Source: Cytophagales bacterium WSM2-2
Lineage (GTDB): Bacteria > Bacteroidota > Bacteroidia > Cytophagales > Cyclobacteriaceae
DNA length: 64,000 nt
Direction of reading: 5' to 3'
NCBI GenBank assembly: GCA_015472025.1
Contig: BNHL01000001.1
Location: 3,398,001 to 3,462,000, forward strand
Shown: piece after piece, positions 49,800 to 60,152 of the stretch
Layout: each line of letters starts with the position of its first letter
How positions within the stretch are numbered: the stretch's first letter is position 1
Program-made: the position numbers and the translations under genes
The notes under the pieces: model-generated
The model's database searches: none
Told to the model about the DNA's origin: nothing
Seen by the model: only the letters and a program-made list of their open reading frames with translations

Positions 49800-52175
49800 A
49801 TGAAAAAACTATTACCGAGTCTTTTAATAATTCTATTGAGTAGCCCGATCCTTTTGGCTCAAACCTTGAAGGGAAAGGTGCTTGACGAAAGTGGCAAGCC
49901 GTTGGCCGGTGCCAACGTAATAATTAATAGTCAGCCAACTACTGTGGTTGATCAGGAGGGGATGTTCTCTGTGAACTGCCAGCAAGGTGCAACGGTGTCG
50001 GTTTCTTTTATAGGTTATGAGACACAAACTCAAACCATTCGCGACTGCGCGATAGAGCTTTCGTTTCGAATGATCTCTACAAGCCAGGTGCTTAAAGATG
50101 TTGAAATCACTACGATCTCCAGTCAGAACAAGCAAATCTTAAATCAGGCTTCTTCGATTGCGAAACTCGGAGAGGTGGAAATCAAACGTGGCAATGGCTT
50201 GTTTCTCGATGATGCTATCAATGCGAACGTGCCCGGAGTTTTTATGCAAAGAAGAACAGTGTCGGCCGGTCAGCAATTTAATATTCGTGGTTATGGCGCG
50301 GGTGGCCCGGGAGTTAGGGGTACCAACAGCAACTTCGACAGCCAGGGAATAAAAGTTTATTTGAATGGAATTCCAATCACGGATGCGGAGGGCATTACAT
50401 TGATGGACGACATTGATTTTGGTTCAGTCGGCAACGTGGAGATCGTGAAGGGCCCAGCGGGTGCATTGTATGGTCTTGCGATCTCAGGCGTAGTAAATCT
50501 TCAAACAGTGAAAGCGGCTCCAAACAAAACCTCATTTAGTCAGAACACGATGTTTGGAAGCTATGGACTGAGAAGATCTACTACCGGAATTCAAATCAAC
50601 AAAGGAGGTGCATCCCTGTTGATCAATTATGGAAGCCAGAACTATGATGGATTTATGCAGCATACGAAATCCAAGAAGGACTTTGTAAACATGATGGGAG
50701 AATTCAATCTCAATGATAAACAGTCGATCACTTCCTATGTAGGCTGGAGTGACAGCTACGATCAGAGAAATGGAGAATTGGATACCACTCAATATTATGC
50801 TTATGACTACAGTGGTAACCCGGCTTACATTAAGAATGATGCGCATTCTAATATCGTCAGTTTTCGAGGCGGGGTTGGTCATACCTATAAATTCACAGAC
50901 CGGGTTTCCAACACGACAACTCTTTTTGGCACGGGCATGACGAACAATTCAAGTTCGGCCGGTGGCTGGACGGACAAAGCGCCAGTGAACTATGGATTGC
51001 GCAGCTTATTTGATTTGAAGTTCAGTATTGGAGGAATGCAGCTTTCGGGAGTTGCAGGTTTTGAAGGACAGAAACAATATGCTCAGAACATAGCCTACGC
51101 AATGGTGCCCAACAACGCTGATCCGAATGGTTATAATATCATAGGCGCACAAAGGAGCAATCAAACTTCATACACAGCCACTTACAACGTGTTTACCCAA
51201 TGGTCCCTGGCCTTGCCAAATGATTTCACTCTTACGGCAGGTATTGGCTCCAGCACAATGAATATTGTTTTGTATGATAAAATGTATGTAGCTGCCAATA
51301 ACGTACCCGGAAATACGGTGCCGATGACTTACACCACGGACTACAAGAACTTGGTTTCACCTTCGTTTGCGTTAAACAAGTTGATCCGGAAGAATGCCTC
51401 GGTCTACGTTTCGTACAACGAAGGATACAAAGCTCCAGTCGCCTCTAATATTTACACACCACTGGCTGGCACGGTGAACACAGGGTTGCGTCCTGAGTCA
51501 GCTAAACAAATTGAACTTGGTGCCAAGGGAAATGTACTCAGCGGTAAACTAACCTACGAGCTGGCGTTGTTCAATGCAACATTCTCGAATAAGATGACGA
51601 CTGTTGCTGTACCGAACGCGACTGGTACGGCTACAGCTTACACCTACACCGTCAATAGCGGAAGCCTTGACAATACAGGAATTGAGGTACTGGTCAAATA
51701 TATAGCTTATCGCTCGGAGTTCGGTTTCATAAAAATGGTTAAGCCCTTCGTGAACATGGCATACTCTGATTTCAAGTACAAGAACTTCATTTATCAAAAT
51801 AATGCACTGACGGCACCGGCTGATTATTCTGGAAAAGCTGTAGCTGGTGTCCCTAAAGATGTTTGGAATATCGGAGTTGATGTTACTTCTCAATCCGGAC
51901 TTTACTTCAATGCTGTTTATATGCATCGAGATGCCATGCCTATTACTTCAGATGGCAAAGTAATTTCGAGGATGTATGACCTGGTGAATTCGAAGATCGG
52001 CTATCGTATGTCAGCTGGTCAGCATTTTGATATTGATGCATTCTTTGGTGCAAACAATATCATGAGCAATCCTTATTACCAAATGGTGTTTATTAATCAG
52101 CAACCGGACACTTATTTGCCTGGCCCCAGAAGTATTAACTATTTTGGTGGAATTAATTTGAAGTATACATTCTAA
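49800..52175 (+). CDS. TonB-dependent outer membrane receptor
   Basis: The ATG at 49800 gives 791 residues with a signal peptide ending near 'PILLAQ'. Residues ~22-95 are the carboxypeptidase-regulatory-like domain typical for Bacteroidetes ('LKGKVLDESGKPLAGANVII'). The plug contains 'FNIRGYGAGGPGVRGT' and 'VEIVKGPAGALYGLAISGVVNL' in parts, and the rest is a beta-barrel that ends in 'NYFGGINLKYTF', with the final aromatic residue. Next to haem/iron-type ABC genes it is the probable outer-membrane step for the same ligand (haem, siderophore or corrinoid). No CxxC or other ligand motif decides which. Confidence 0.93.
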   Translation: MKKLLPSLLIILLSSPILLAQTLKGKVLDESGKPLAGANVIINSQPTTVVDQEGMFSVNCQQGATVSVSFIGYETQTQTIRDCAIELSFRMISTSQVLKDVEITTISSQNKQILNQASSIAKLGEVEIKRGNGLFLDDAINANVPGVFMQRRTVSAGQQFNIRGYGAGGPGVRGTNSNFDSQGIKVYLNGIPITDAEGITLMDDIDFGSVGNVEIVKGPAGALYGLAISGVVNLQTVKAAPNKTSFSQNTMFGSYGLRRSTTGIQINKGGASLLINYGSQNYDGFMQHTKSKKDFVNMMGEFNLNDKQSITSYVGWSDSYDQRNGELDTTQYYAYDYSGNPAYIKNDAHSNIVSFRGGVGHTYKFTDRVSNTTTLFGTGMTNNSSSAGGWTDKAPVNYGLRSLFDLKFSIGGMQLSGVAGFEGQKQYAQNIAYAMVPNNADPNGYNIIGAQRSNQTSYTATYNVFTQWSLALPNDFTLTAGIGSSTMNIVLYDKMYVAANNVPGNTVPMTYTTDYKNLVSPSFALNKLIRKNASVYVSYNEGYKAPVASNIYTPLAGTVNTGLRPESAKQIELGAKGNVLSGKLTYELALFNATFSNKMTTVAVPNATGTATAYTYTVNSGSLDNTGIEVLVKYIAYRSEFGFIKMVKPFVNMAYSDFKYKNFIYQNNALTAPADYSGKAVAGVPKDVWNIGVDVTSQSGLYFNAVYMHRDAMPITSDGKVISRMYDLVNSKIGYRMSAGQHFDIDAFFGANNIMSNPYYQMVFINQQPDTYLPGPRSINYFGGINLKYTF

Positions 52176-52228
52176 AAGGATGTTGCCTGATCGCTTACGG
52201 TGGTCAGGCGGCTTAAAACAAAAGTGAA

Positions 52229-53101
52229 ATGAAAAAAAGTTTAATCCTAAGTTTATTGATACTTGCTTCCTGCGGGAGGTTTTCCAATAGAGAATCGCAG
52301 GAAAGCAAAACGGAACGGATCGTTTGCCTGTCGAAGCAATACAATGAAATCATTTTTGCTTTGGGAGCTGAACGTGACCTGGCGGGAGTGGATTTGTCCA
52401 GTACCTATCCCGATGCAATCAAAAAACTCCCTACGGTTGGCTACCATCGGGCACTCAGTGCCGAAGGAATTCTCTCGACTAAACCAACACTGATCATTCA
52501 CGACAATAATGTCGGGCCCGAACCAGTGATGAAGCAGCTCACCGATTTGAAAATTCCGATGGTCGTTTTTAAGACGAAGGGTGAGGACATTGAGGGAGCT
52601 AAAATGCTCATCAAAGAGATCGGAGAATATTTCAAGAAAGAGAAACGGGCTGATTCGCTTAATGCGAAAATTGATGCCGATATGAAATTGGCTGCTGATG
52701 CGGCTTCGAGCTTGAAGGACAAGCCGAAAGTGATGATTGTTCATTTCGGAAGAGCAAACAATGTCTATCTCACCATGACACAGAACTCAACTTCGGCTAA
52801 GCTGATCAATTGGGCAGGAGGTGAGATTCCACTTAATGGAGAGCGCGGGATGATGCAGCTTTCACCTGAAGCTATGGCCAAATCAGATCCGGATGTCATT
52901 TTGCTGACTGACTTTGGCTATGATCAATTAGGCTCGCTGGACAAGATCAAAGAGCTTCCCGGGATAGCAGGAACAAAAGCAGCTAAAGCCAATCGTATTT
53001 TCCGGGTTGAAGAACACGACATGGTTTACCTCGGACCACGTACAGGCGAAATCGTTTTACGCCTTCAGAAACTGATCCGGCAGAATGCCTCCGCTCAATA
53101 A
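52229..53101 (+). CDS. Iron-chelate/haem ABC transporter binding lipoprotein
   Basis: The 290-residue protein has a lipobox ('LILASC', C about 15). The type III binding-protein fold is visible: 'ERIVCLSKQYNEIIFALGAE' in parts, 'AGVDLSSTYPDAIKKLPTVGYHRALSAEGILS', 'KPTLIIHDNNVGPEPVMKQL' and 'LPGIAGTKAAKANRIFRVEE'. This is the HmuT/BtuF/FhuD class, which binds haem, corrinoids or siderophores in the periplasm. Upstream is the TonB-dependent receptor; its end overlaps the permease gene by 17 bases. The best guess is haem (HmuT) because the ATPase is HmuV-like. Confidence 0.9.
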   Translation: MKKSLILSLLILASCGRFSNRESQESKTERIVCLSKQYNEIIFALGAERDLAGVDLSSTYPDAIKKLPTVGYHRALSAEGILSTKPTLIIHDNNVGPEPVMKQLTDLKIPMVVFKTKGEDIEGAKMLIKEIGEYFKKEKRADSLNAKIDADMKLAADAASSLKDKPKVMIVHFGRANNVYLTMTQNSTSAKLINWAGGEIPLNGERGMMQLSPEAMAKSDPDVILLTDFGYDQLGSLDKIKELPGIAGTKAAKANRIFRVEEHDMVYLGPRTGEIVLRLQKLIRQNASAQ

Positions 53102-54110
53102 CCGATATACCACTGTATGGATTTTACTGACGATTTTTTTGATCGTCAGCTTTTTCTTTTCCCTGAAGTATGGAGCCATCTACATCACAACGGAGGAAAT
53201 ATTTTCAGTTTTTAGTAATTTTTCTTCGGACGCATTATCATTGAACGAGCGCATTTTTTCCGATATCCGCTTGCCCAGAGCGATTTGTTGCATCCTGGTT
53301 GGAGCGAGTCTCGCTATGGCGGGCGTCTTGATGCAGGCGCTTTTCCGTAACCCGATTGTTGAACCGGGATTGATTGGAACCTCCAGCGGTGCGGCATTCG
53401 GAGCTTCATTGTATTTTGTTTTAGGAGCAATATTCAAGTTCAACGCAGGTGTGTGGACTTTACCTATCGCAGCAAGTGCTGGTGGTGCTCTGGCTACCGT
53501 GACTGTCTTCCTGCTTTCGTATCGAAGAGAGGGAGGACAACCGGTCGTATCACTTTTGCTTACCGGCATTGCAGTAAATGCGCTTTGCCTAAGTGGTGTA
53601 GGACTGATGTCTTACCTGGCGCGTGATCCACAGGCAAGATCAATCACCTTTTGGAACCTTGGAACTCTTTCAGGCTCGAACTGGAACTCGGTGGTGATCA
53701 TAGGAATTTCCTGTCTCCTGTGTTTTCTGCTGGCAGTTCGCTTTACAAAACAACTCAACGCGCTGGCAATGGGAGAGAGCGAAGCACTTCATTTGGGTGT
53801 CAATATCAACAAGCTTAAAGTGAGCGTAATCATTTTAACTGTATTGCTCGTGGCAGTGGCTACTGCGTTTGTTGGTGTTATCAGTTTTATCGGTTTAATT
53901 GTGCCGCATGTGCTGCGATTGATCAAAGGTTCTGATAATCGCTATCTTCTGATTGGGAGTGCATTGCTCGGAGGAATCTTATTGACTGTAGCTGATTTGA
54001 CTGCGCGTTTACTGTTAGCACCAGCGGAGTTGCCAATCGGCATAGTGACATCGGTTGTTGGTGTGCCGGTTTTTATTCTTTTGCTTCGGAGAAACCAACA
54101 TTATTTCTAG
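53085..54110 (+). CDS. FecCD/BtuC-type ABC transporter permease
   Basis: The 341-residue protein is a typical FecCD permease with about ten membrane segments. Hallmarks are 'RLPRAICCILVGASLAMAGV', 'PGLIGTSSGAAFGASL', 'MGESEALHLGVNI' (coupling region with the ATPase) and 'GVISFIGLIVPHVLRLI' near the end. It carries the chelate across the inner membrane, driven by the ATPase that begins directly after its stop. The start overlaps the binding protein gene by 17 bases. Confidence 0.95.
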   Translation: MPPLNNRYTTVWILLTIFLIVSFFFSLKYGAIYITTEEIFSVFSNFSSDALSLNERIFSDIRLPRAICCILVGASLAMAGVLMQALFRNPIVEPGLIGTSSGAAFGASLYFVLGAIFKFNAGVWTLPIAASAGGALATVTVFLLSYRREGGQPVVSLLLTGIAVNALCLSGVGLMSYLARDPQARSITFWNLGTLSGSNWNSVVIIGISCLLCFLLAVRFTKQLNALAMGESEALHLGVNINKLKVSVIILTVLLVAVATAFVGVISFIGLIVPHVLRLIKGSDNRYLLIGSALLGGILLTVADLTARLLLAPAELPIGIVTSVVGVPVFILLLRRNQHYF

Positions 54111-54884
54111 ATGCTTCAATTGCAGAACATATCGGTAAGCGTTGGTTCGAAAAAACTGCTCAATAATATCTCTGCTTGTTTTGAGCCAGGTAAAATGAAT
54201 CTGATCATAGGGCCGAATGGTTCAGGTAAATCGACCCTCATTAAAGCAGCAAGTAAGCAAATCAAAACCTCCAGTGGGAGCGTGTTGTATGGAGACAAAG
54301 AAATCAGCTCATTGACATATCAGGATCTGGCAAAATTCCGGGCTGTACTTTCACAGCAGGTTGATGTTGCTTTTCCATTGAAAGTATGGGAGGTAGTGAT
54401 GCTGGGAAGGTCTCCTCATTTCGTGACGAGTCCAGGGCCGGAAGATCAGCAGGTCGTGGAAGAAGCCATGAACTATTTTGACGTATGGTCAATGGCTGAA
54501 CGTGACTACGTCACACTTAGTGGAGGAGAAAAGCAACGTGTTAATTTTGCAAGAGTGTTAGCGCAGATCTGGTCTTCGGGCTCCAATCAGATGCGTTATT
54601 TGTTATTGGACGAACCATTGACATTTCTCGATGTTAACTACCAGTATCAATTCATGCACAAACTTCAACAGCTTGTGAAGAAGAATGACCTGGTGGTTGT
54701 GGGAGTTGTGCATGACCTGAATCTTGCCATCCGGTTTGGAGATACGATTCTCCTGTTAAATGAGGGAAAAATAATTGCCAACGGAGTCCCTGAACAGGTG
54801 CTGACAAAGGAAAACATCAAGGAGAGCTTTCAGATTCTTCCGGAGATTCATCAGTATAACAACTCCTTTTATCTTTATTTCTAG
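54111..54884 (+). CDS. hmuV: HmuV-like ABC transporter ATP-binding protein
   Basis: The 257-residue protein has Walker A 'GPNGSGKSTL', the signature 'LSGGEKQRVNFARVLAQIW', Walker B 'YLLLDEPLTFLD' and the switch His in 'GVVHDLNLAIRF'. The insert between the signature and Walker B ('SSGSNQMR') and the overall order fit the haem-specific HmuV family. It begins in the base after the permease stop. With the preceding genes it makes a full uptake system, but no haem-degrading or haem-storage gene is in the window. Confidence 0.92.
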   Translation: MLQLQNISVSVGSKKLLNNISACFEPGKMNLIIGPNGSGKSTLIKAASKQIKTSSGSVLYGDKEISSLTYQDLAKFRAVLSQQVDVAFPLKVWEVVMLGRSPHFVTSPGPEDQQVVEEAMNYFDVWSMAERDYVTLSGGEKQRVNFARVLAQIWSSGSNQMRYLLLDEPLTFLDVNYQYQFMHKLQQLVKKNDLVVVGVVHDLNLAIRFGDTILLLNEGKIIANGVPEQVLTKENIKESFQILPEIHQYNNSFYLYF

Positions 54885-54913
54885 TGGAATTCTCAAATGA
54901 CACTGGGATAGAA

Positions 54914-55177
54914 TTATCCGGTCATTGTCCCTTTTAAAGCATTATTAAGGCCTATTAGGATCAAAAAAATCGTAGTGAAGACGATCATTAACTCCACTAT
55001 CCAGATTTTTTTATTTGTGGCCTCAATGGAGTTAACGATAAGTTGCTCGGCCGCAAGAAACAGAACTGAAAAAATGATTAGTAATGGAGCAGATCCAGAG
55101 TTTGAAATTGTGCCCGTAATTGTCAGCACCGCAGTAGCGCCTAAAAAGATTCCAATGGGAGTAAGTTTAAATTTCAT
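54914..55177 (-). CDS. Small membrane protein of unknown function
   Basis: The ATG at 55177 gives 87 residues with three hydrophobic segments (about 7-24, 31-48 and 58-80). I know no family for it. It is transcribed towards the haem-uptake genes and converges with hmuV. No clear promoter is seen. Its length and composition make it a reasonable gene, but not a certain one. Confidence 0.55.
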   Translation of the reverse strand: MKFKLTPIGIFLGATAVLTITGTISNSGSAPLLIIFSVLFLAAEQLIVNSIEATNKKIWIVELMIVFTTIFLILIGLNNALKGTMTG

Positions 55178-55331
55178 CGATCGCAAGGTGAATATGGCAA
55201 TCGAAACTTAATTGCTTATTCTATTATGTGTAGGTTTTTAGCTATTGATTCGCAGTACTCTTTATTGGATCCTAAGCCCTGTAAAAGATCCTTTGGCCAT
55301 CAAGGTAGTTGAGCCTGTCAAATATTGCACA

Positions 55332-57227
55332 TCAATACAACACCCGAAACTTAATTGTGTGCTCTATTGCCCGGAGGTTTTTAATAATTTCTTTGTCGTA
55401 TTCTTTATTGATATCGGTGATTACATAACCGATGTGCTCATTGGTTTTTAAATACTGCCCAACAATATTTATTCCGTGTTCGGCAAGAACGTGGTTAATC
55501 TTGGCGAGAATACCGGGTACGTTATTGTGAATATGAATCAGGCGATGAGCATTTTCAAGAGTAGGCAAGGTTAGATTCGGGAAGTTTACGCTGTTGCTGG
55601 TATTACCACTGTTGATATAGTCCATGATTTTGCCAGGCACAAAGTTTCCAATGTTCTCCTGGGCTTCAAGTGTACTTCCGCCAATGTGCGGAGTCAGGAT
55701 TGTGTTGGGAAGTCCACGCAATTCGGATATGAATTCCTCATCATTGCTGATCGGTTCGTAAGGGTAAACATCAATCGAACAGCCAGCCACTTTTCCGTTA
55801 AGAATACTTTCTCGCAATGCTTTTACATCCACTACATGACCGCGGCTTAAGTTTAGGAAGATTACCCCCTTTTTCATCAAAGCAAATTGTTCGGCACCGA
55901 TCAGATTTGTGTTGTTCTCGTTTCCGTCCACGTGAACAGTAATCACATCAGCTTCAGTCAACAGCTCTTTTACATTTTTGCACTTCACGGCATTGCCAAG
56001 AGCCAACTTCTCTTCGCGATCGTAGTAAAGAACCTTCATCCCGAGGTTCTCAGCGAGAACAGAAAGTTGTGAGCCGATGCTTCCATAACCGATAATACCA
56101 AGCTTCTTTCCGCGCACTTCAAAACTTCCTTTGGCCGACTTGTCCCACTTACCTTGGTGCATCTTATTCGACTTGTCAACAATATTGCGGATGAGCATGA
56201 TCATCTCTGCAATCGCCAGCTCTACAACAGATCGCGTATTACTGAAAGGGGCATTGAAAACGGCTACTCCTTTTTTCGTGGCGGCCTCTAAATCGATCTG
56301 ATTTGTCCCGATGCAAAACGCACCAATGGCCATCAGGCGGTCAGCATGTTCGAGGACTTTCGCGGTGACTTGCGTTTTTGAGCGAATGCCCAGTACGGAC
56401 ACGTTTTTTATTTTCTCGCACAACTCATCCTCATCCAATCCGGCTGGATAAGATTCCACAGTAAAACCCTCCGCGCGTACTAACTCAAGCGCCACCGGAT
56501 GCACGCCTTCCAACAACAGCATGTTGATCCGGTTTTTGGGATAAGAGATGCTTGTATTCAACTTGTTCAAATATAAAAACTCATCGAGACTTGGTGCAAT
56601 ATGATCTGCTTTGGCTAACACCCGTTCGCGTTCAACATTCTCTGTGAAAGCGTAAAATTTATTAGCAAGGCCCGAATGTTTGATTTCATAATCAGTATAG
56701 CCATCTCCAATTACATACACATCGCCCGGCAAATTCAGCTTTTTGATTTGCTCTGCCTTACCATTGTTAGCTGAAAGCGGATTTTCAGAATCAAAGCCAA
56801 TGATATTTCCCTGGTTATCGAATCTGAATTCGTTGGCGAGGATATTTTCTTTTTTGATGCCGTACTCCGTTACTACCGGTTCAATGAATTCACGAAATCC
56901 ATTCGATACAATAAATACTTGATCAGCGTACGTATTTAAGAAATCCTTGTTGCGCTGGAATGAATCAGTCACCAGTGTCTTCAATTTTTCCACCAGGAAC
57001 CCCAGGTGTCTTTTGTTTGCCGAAAGCAATTGAATTCTTTTAGCGATAGATTCACGCAAAGACAAACTGCCATCCATTCCCTGGTTGGTGATTTCTGCTA
57101 TTTGCTTTTGAATGGATTCTTTTTGTGGATTGTCGCTCAGGCAGATTTCGGCCAGCACATCAAACGCTTCCACTTTTGTGAAGGTGCTGTCGAAGTCGAT
57201 AATAAAATACTTGCTTGAAACCATCAT
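55332..57227 (-). CDS. serA: Phosphoserine phosphatase-like domain fused to phosphoglycerate dehydrogenase
   Basis: The 631-residue protein has three parts. Residues ~1-215 are a HAD domain like SerB: 'IIDFDSTFT' (D11, D13), '[10 protein letters not shown]' (S108), 'NNGKAEQ' (K157) and 'GDGYTD' (174-179). Residues ~225-530 are D-3-phosphoglycerate dehydrogenase: '[16 protein letters not shown]' binds NAD, 'NLSRGHVVD' and '[13 protein letters not shown]' carry the catalytic His. Residues ~555-631 are an ACT domain ('[20 protein letters not shown]') for serine feedback. It would carry out the first and last steps of serine synthesis; the middle enzyme SerC is not in the window. The start overlaps the DUF3109 stop (ATGA). 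Confidence 0.9.
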   Translation of the reverse strand: MMVSSKYFIIDFDSTFTKVEAFDVLAEICLSDNPQKESIQKQIAEITNQGMDGSLSLRESIAKRIQLLSANKRHLGFLVEKLKTLVTDSFQRNKDFLNTYADQVFIVSNGFREFIEPVVTEYGIKKENILANEFRFDNQGNIIGFDSENPLSANNGKAEQIKKLNLPGDVYVIGDGYTDYEIKHSGLANKFYAFTENVERERVLAKADHIAPSLDEFLYLNKLNTSISYPKNRINMLLLEGVHPVALELVRAEGFTVESYPAGLDEDELCEKIKNVSVLGIRSKTQVTAKVLEHADRLMAIGAFCIGTNQIDLEAATKKGVAVFNAPFSNTRSVVELAIAEMIMLIRNIVDKSNKMHQGKWDKSAKGSFEVRGKKLGIIGYGSIGSQLSVLAENLGMKVLYYDREEKLALGNAVKCKNVKELLTEADVITVHVDGNENNTNLIGAEQFALMKKGVIFLNLSRGHVVDVKALRESILNGKVAGCSIDVYPYEPISNDEEFISELRGLPNTILTPHIGGSTLEAQENIGNFVPGKIMDYINSGNTSNSVNFPNLTLPTLENAHRLIHIHNNVPGILAKINHVLAEHGINIVGQYLKTNEHIGYVITDINKEYDKEIIKNLRAIEHTIKFRVLY

Positions 57228-57784
57228 CCCTCAATCTGACTCACCAGTTCATTATACCAGGGCTCTCCGTATTTGCGGATCAATGGTTCTTTTAAAAATT
57301 TATAGAGAGGCACTTTCAGTGATTGCCCAAAACTGCAGGCATCAGAGCAGATGCTCCATTCGTGATAATTTACAGCCTCTAATTTTTTAGTTTTTTTAAT
57401 TCGGATAGGATAGAGATGACAAGAGATCGGTTTACGGTATGAAATTTTTCCGTCAAGGTAAGCTTGTTCAATACCACACTTCAGAATCCCTTGCTTGTCA
57501 TAGTGCGCGTAGGCACATTCGCGACCTTCGATTACGGGAGTAGAATAGTCTCCATCCTCGTCTAAAACGTATTCACCTACTTCTTCAATTCGCTTCAAGC
57601 CTTCGGGAGTCAGGTATGGTTTTACCTTTTCCTGGATTTCTTTCATGATTGGGAGTTCATCTTCTTCCAGCGGAGCGCCCAAATCACCTTCCACACAGCA
57701 TGCGCCTTTACATTTTTCCAAATGACATACAAACTCAACATCCCGGATGTCGTCTGATACTAAAATTTCGCCTACTTTAATCAT
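57224..57784 (-). CDS. DUF3109 family Cys-rich protein
   Basis: The 186-residue protein has the DUF3109 pattern: '[22 protein letters not shown]' in parts, '[28 protein letters not shown]' and '[11 protein letters not shown]', '[11 protein letters not shown]'. Eight or more cysteines suggest a metal or Fe-S cluster site, as in the related YkgJ-type zinc/iron-chelating family. The function is not known. It is coupled to the serA fusion gene by a four-base overlap. A perfect -7 box sits only four bases before its ATG, so the message may be nearly leaderless. Confidence 0.92.
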   Translation of the reverse strand: MIKVGEILVSDDIRDVEFVCHLEKCKGACCVEGDLGAPLEEDELPIMKEIQEKVKPYLTPEGLKRIEEVGEYVLDEDGDYSTPVIEGRECAYAHYDKQGILKCGIEQAYLDGKISYRKPISCHLYPIRIKKTKKLEAVNYHEWSICSDACSFGQSLKVPLYKFLKEPLIRKYGEPWYNELVSQIEG

Positions 57785-57788
57785 GTCG

Positions 57789-57796
57789 CAAAGGTA
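57789..57796 (-). promoter_or_regulatory. Promoter -7 box very close to the DUF3109 start
   Basis: The minus strand reads TACCTTTG at 57796-57789; the ATG is at 57784-57782, only four bases further. The usual start of transcription, about seven bases after the -7 box, would fall on the start codon. No well-spaced -33 box is seen. Confidence 0.45.
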
Positions 57797-57839
57797 GTGA
57801 TTGATCTCTGGTTCGCACCCTCTATATTGCAGCGATTTT

Positions 57840-60104
57840 ATGGAAGACTATTTGAAGACGTTAAACCCGCCACAACACGAAGGCGTGGTGAATACAGAGG
57901 GGCCGTGTATGATTATCGCGGGAGCGGGCTCAGGAAAAACGCGGGTACTTACTTACCGGATTGCACATTTAATTCAAACACAAGGTGTTGACCCATTCAA
58001 CATCATGGCGTTAACATTTACCAACAAGGCAGCCAAGGAAATGCGCGAGCGGATCGAGCATGTGGTAGGCAATGACGCGAGGAATATTTGGATGGGAACG
58101 TTCCACTCGGTGTTTGCCAGGATATTGAGAGCAGAAGCCCATCATCTCGGTTATCCTAATGACTTCACGATTTATGACACGGACGATTCCAAGTCACTCA
58201 TCAAGAGTATCGTCAAAGAAATGGGCCTTGACGAAACTCAGTATAAAGCCAACATTGTCTACAACCGGATATCAGGGGCGAAGAACAAACTCATTTCATG
58301 GCAGGATTATCTCGCCAACCCGCTGCTCATGGGCGATGATGCTGCTAATATGCGTCCCGAGATTGGCAACATTTACAAGAGCTATACACTTCGCTGTTTC
58401 AAAAGCGGGGCCATGGATTTTGACGATCTCCTTTTTAATACGGACAAACTCTTCAAAGAACATCTGGAGGTTCTTAATAAGTACCAGCACCGGATCAGTT
58501 ACGTGTTGGTCGATGAGTTTCAGGATACGAACCTTTGCCAGTACTTCATCATTCGCAAACTGGCTTCGGTAAAGCAGAATGTGTGCGTAGTAGGCGATGA
58601 CGCTCAAAGTATTTACGCTTTTCGTGGAGCTGATATTTCCAACATCCTGAATTTTGAAAAAGACTACCCGGATTTAAGGATCATTAAACTTGAGCAGAAC
58701 TACAGGTCGACAAAAACAATTGTTGATGCCGCCAATTCTGTAATAGCGAAAAACAAAGCTCAGCTTCCCAAAAATGTGTGGACTGCGAATGAGGACGGGA
58801 ATCTGATCGAATTGATCAAAGCCGTTTCCGACAATGAAGAAGGAAAGTTGATTGCTTCTTCCATTTTTGAAGAGAAGATGCAGCAGCAGTACAAATTCAG
58901 TGACTTTGTTGTGCTGTACCGGACCAACAGCCAGAGCCGCTCGATCGAGGAAGCGCTTCGCAGAATGAATATCAAGTACAAGGTTGTGGGCGGACTTTCG
59001 TTCTATCAGCGGAAAGAGATCAAAGATTTGTTGGCGTATATGCGCTATTCGCTGAATCAACAGGATGAAGCTTCCTTCCGGAGAATTATCAACCTTCCTA
59101 AACGGGGAATTGGAGATGGCACGATCGACAAGATTGTTGTGGCTGCCAATGACCATGCGATTACCATTTGGGAAGTGCTTGAAAACGCCCCGTCTTTTGT
59201 TGGTGGACGTGCAGCCGGGCCGATTGAAGATTTTGTAACCAAGATCAAACGCTTCGGAATTGAAATTCAAAACAAAGATGCTTACGAGGCGGCCGCGGAA
59301 ATCGCAAAATCTTCCGGCTTGCTCAAAGAGTTGTACGAAGACAAAACAGCCGAAGGCCTGAGTCGCTTTGAGAACGTGCAGGAGTTGCTCAACGCCATCA
59401 AGGAATTTGTTGATGATCCGGAAAATGAAGACAAGAGTCTTGGTGCCTTCCTCCAGGAAGTTTCACTCGTTACAGGTCAGGATGAAAATAAAGATAATGA
59501 CCCGGACAAGGTTACGTTGATGACCATCCACATGGCCAAGGGACTGGAGTTCAAGAATGTGTACATCGTGGGGATGGAGGAAGATTTGTTCCCTTCACAA
59601 ATGATGCTGAGTAGCCGGGCTGAACTTGAAGAGGAGCGGAGGTTATTTTATGTAGCCATTACCCGTGCTCAGAAAAAAATATTCCTTTCGTATGCCGTTA
59701 CCCGCTACCGCTTCGGGCGGTTGAAGAACTGCGAGCCGAGCCGCTTTTTGGATGATATTGATTCCCGCTTTATCAAGTTCAGTTCGAAATTCAGCAGCAA
59801 TGAATTATTCACAGCGCCCAACCCGAACTATACCAAGAACTTCGTCAACGGTATGAAGAGCACGGCTAGCTTCGCTCCCAAGCCAAAACCGGTAGCTGCC
59901 TATAAAGCACCAACCAACTTTGTTCCAAGCGACACCCGCGGATTGAAAGAAGGAATGAAAGTGGAGCACCCCAAGTTTGGCTTCGGTACAGTTGTAAAAA
60001 TGGAAGACCAGGGTACCGAACGCAAGGCGAAAATCAATTTCGCCGATTTTGGCGAAAAGACCTTATTGCTTAGCTTTGCTAAGTTGAAGATTCATGAAAA
60101 TTGA
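57840..60104 (+). CDS. UvrD/PcrA-type DNA helicase
   Basis: The ATG at 57840 starts '[16 protein letters not shown]', a standard start for PcrA/UvrD, and gives 754 residues; a TTG at 57801 is less likely. Motifs: '[15 protein letters not shown]' (I), '[14 protein letters not shown]' (Ia), 'VDEFQDTN' (II), '[13 protein letters not shown]' (III), 'LEQNYRST' (IV), '[14 protein letters not shown]' (V) and '[12 protein letters not shown]' (VI). The C-terminus has the Tudor-like tail ('[12 protein letters not shown]'). It unwinds DNA 3' to 5' in mismatch and excision repair and clears stalled complexes. It is divergent from DUF3109. Confidence 0.95.
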   Translation: MEDYLKTLNPPQHEGVVNTEGPCMIIAGAGSGKTRVLTYRIAHLIQTQGVDPFNIMALTFTNKAAKEMRERIEHVVGNDARNIWMGTFHSVFARILRAEAHHLGYPNDFTIYDTDDSKSLIKSIVKEMGLDETQYKANIVYNRISGAKNKLISWQDYLANPLLMGDDAANMRPEIGNIYKSYTLRCFKSGAMDFDDLLFNTDKLFKEHLEVLNKYQHRISYVLVDEFQDTNLCQYFIIRKLASVKQNVCVVGDDAQSIYAFRGADISNILNFEKDYPDLRIIKLEQNYRSTKTIVDAANSVIAKNKAQLPKNVWTANEDGNLIELIKAVSDNEEGKLIASSIFEEKMQQQYKFSDFVVLYRTNSQSRSIEEALRRMNIKYKVVGGLSFYQRKEIKDLLAYMRYSLNQQDEASFRRIINLPKRGIGDGTIDKIVVAANDHAITIWEVLENAPSFVGGRAAGPIEDFVTKIKRFGIEIQNKDAYEAAAEIAKSSGLLKELYEDKTAEGLSRFENVQELLNAIKEFVDDPENEDKSLGAFLQEVSLVTGQDENKDNDPDKVTLMTIHMAKGLEFKNVYIVGMEEDLFPSQMMLSSRAELEEERRLFYVAITRAQKKIFLSYAVTRYRFGRLKNCEPSRFLDDIDSRFIKFSSKFSSNELFTAPNPNYTKNFVNGMKSTASFAPKPKPVAAYKAPTNFVPSDTRGLKEGMKVEHPKFGFGTVVKMEDQGTERKAKINFADFGEKTLLLSFAKLKIHEN

Positions 60105-60108
60105 AAGC

Positions 60109-60126
60109 ACACCCAATTCCGGGTGT
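60109..60126 (+). terminator. Short hairpin after the helicase gene
   Basis: ACACCC (60109-60114) pairs with GGGTGT (60121-60126), followed by TATTGTT. The stem is short, so it would be a partial terminator or a pause site before the DUF4290 gene. Confidence 0.4.
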
Positions 60127-60152
60127 TATTGTTAAATCGAATACAAAATTTA

